NCBI GenBank assembly: GCA_028023455.1
Contig: JAQFVV010000056.1
Span: forward strand, 60,001 to 124,000
Length of the DNA stretch: 64,000 bases
Source of the DNA: Epiperipatus broadwayi
Taxonomy: Eukaryota > Onychophora > Udeonychophora > Euonychophora > Peripatidae
Direction: 5' to 3'
Shown: positions 63,891 to 64,000 of the stretch, one piece after another
Layout: each line of letters opens with the position of its first letter
Position numbering within the stretch: position 1 is the first letter of the stretch
Position numbers and translations under genes: made by a program
Notes under the pieces: generated by a model
What the model was told of the DNA's origin: nothing
Database searches by the model: none
The model's input: the letters and a program-made list of their open reading frames with translations, nothing else

Positions 63891-64000
63891 TTATGTTAAT
63901 GCTATGTATGTAAATAATGTATTATTTGTAATCTATAAACATTGTATTAGTCTATTCCATGTTGCTAATTGAAGTCAAACCAAATTTACCGTATATGTGG

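Overview
This window looks like AT-rich (visually about three quarters A+T), non-coding DNA from an invertebrate animal nuclear genome: intergenic or intronic sequence crowded with dead mobile elements. No host exon, operon, rRNA gene or CRISPR array could be recognised. The element mix (GTF2IRD2/ZBED-type hAT, Merlin, mariner, pogo/Tigger, Penelope, RTE, Jockey-like and Tx1/L1-like LINEs, Gypsy) is metazoan. I cannot name the species; arthropod, chelicerate or another AT-rich invertebrate would all fit. The long open frames of poly-Ile, poly-Leu, poly-Asn or poly-Tyr are microsatellites, not genes.

Layout. 394-3448 is a complete hAT copy with a perfect 8-bp target duplication and a broken transposase. 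6901-9624 is a 2.7-kb non-autonomous DNA element with inverted ends, filled with a higher-order minisatellite. 11627-11920 is a large fold-back palindrome whose relative lies at 49089-49330; a different palindrome is at 18795-19055. 13341-13714 is an internally deleted mariner. 15075-15936 and 34150-35110 are two copies of one pogo/Tigger-like family. 19650-19880 is a Merlin transposase scrap. 20427-21965 is a probable TIR element built of tandem duplications.

27236-33553 is the most striking block: three LINE copies, all on the minus strand and all 5'-truncated, head to tail, each bounded on both sides by ATT/AAT-type trinucleotide microsatellite, including a tract of about 600 bp. 35639-35866 and 38396-40800 are RTE-type LINE remnants. 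41868-44996 is a head-to-head inverted pair of Penelope-like 3' ends carrying GIY-YIG endonuclease remnants, with one arm split by a 2.1-kb DNA transposon; hammerhead-ribozyme-like cores occur in both arms and again near 63.05 kb. 47063-47134 is a tRNA-Gly(TCC)-like sequence next to a dead Tx1-like LINE 3' end. 55761-56158 is a sharply CpG-rich island of unknown origin. 61170-62480 is a Gypsy-type remnant with gag, protease and integrase-tail pieces but no reverse transcriptase. 62560-63890 is a plus-strand Tx1-like LINE remnant interrupted by a hammerhead-like segment.

Nothing here appears to work together as a pathway. The biology is the history of the insertions: which elements landed in which, and how they link to microsatellites, palindromes and small ribozyme-like folds. 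Coordinates of repeat edges were read by eye and may be off by a few bases.
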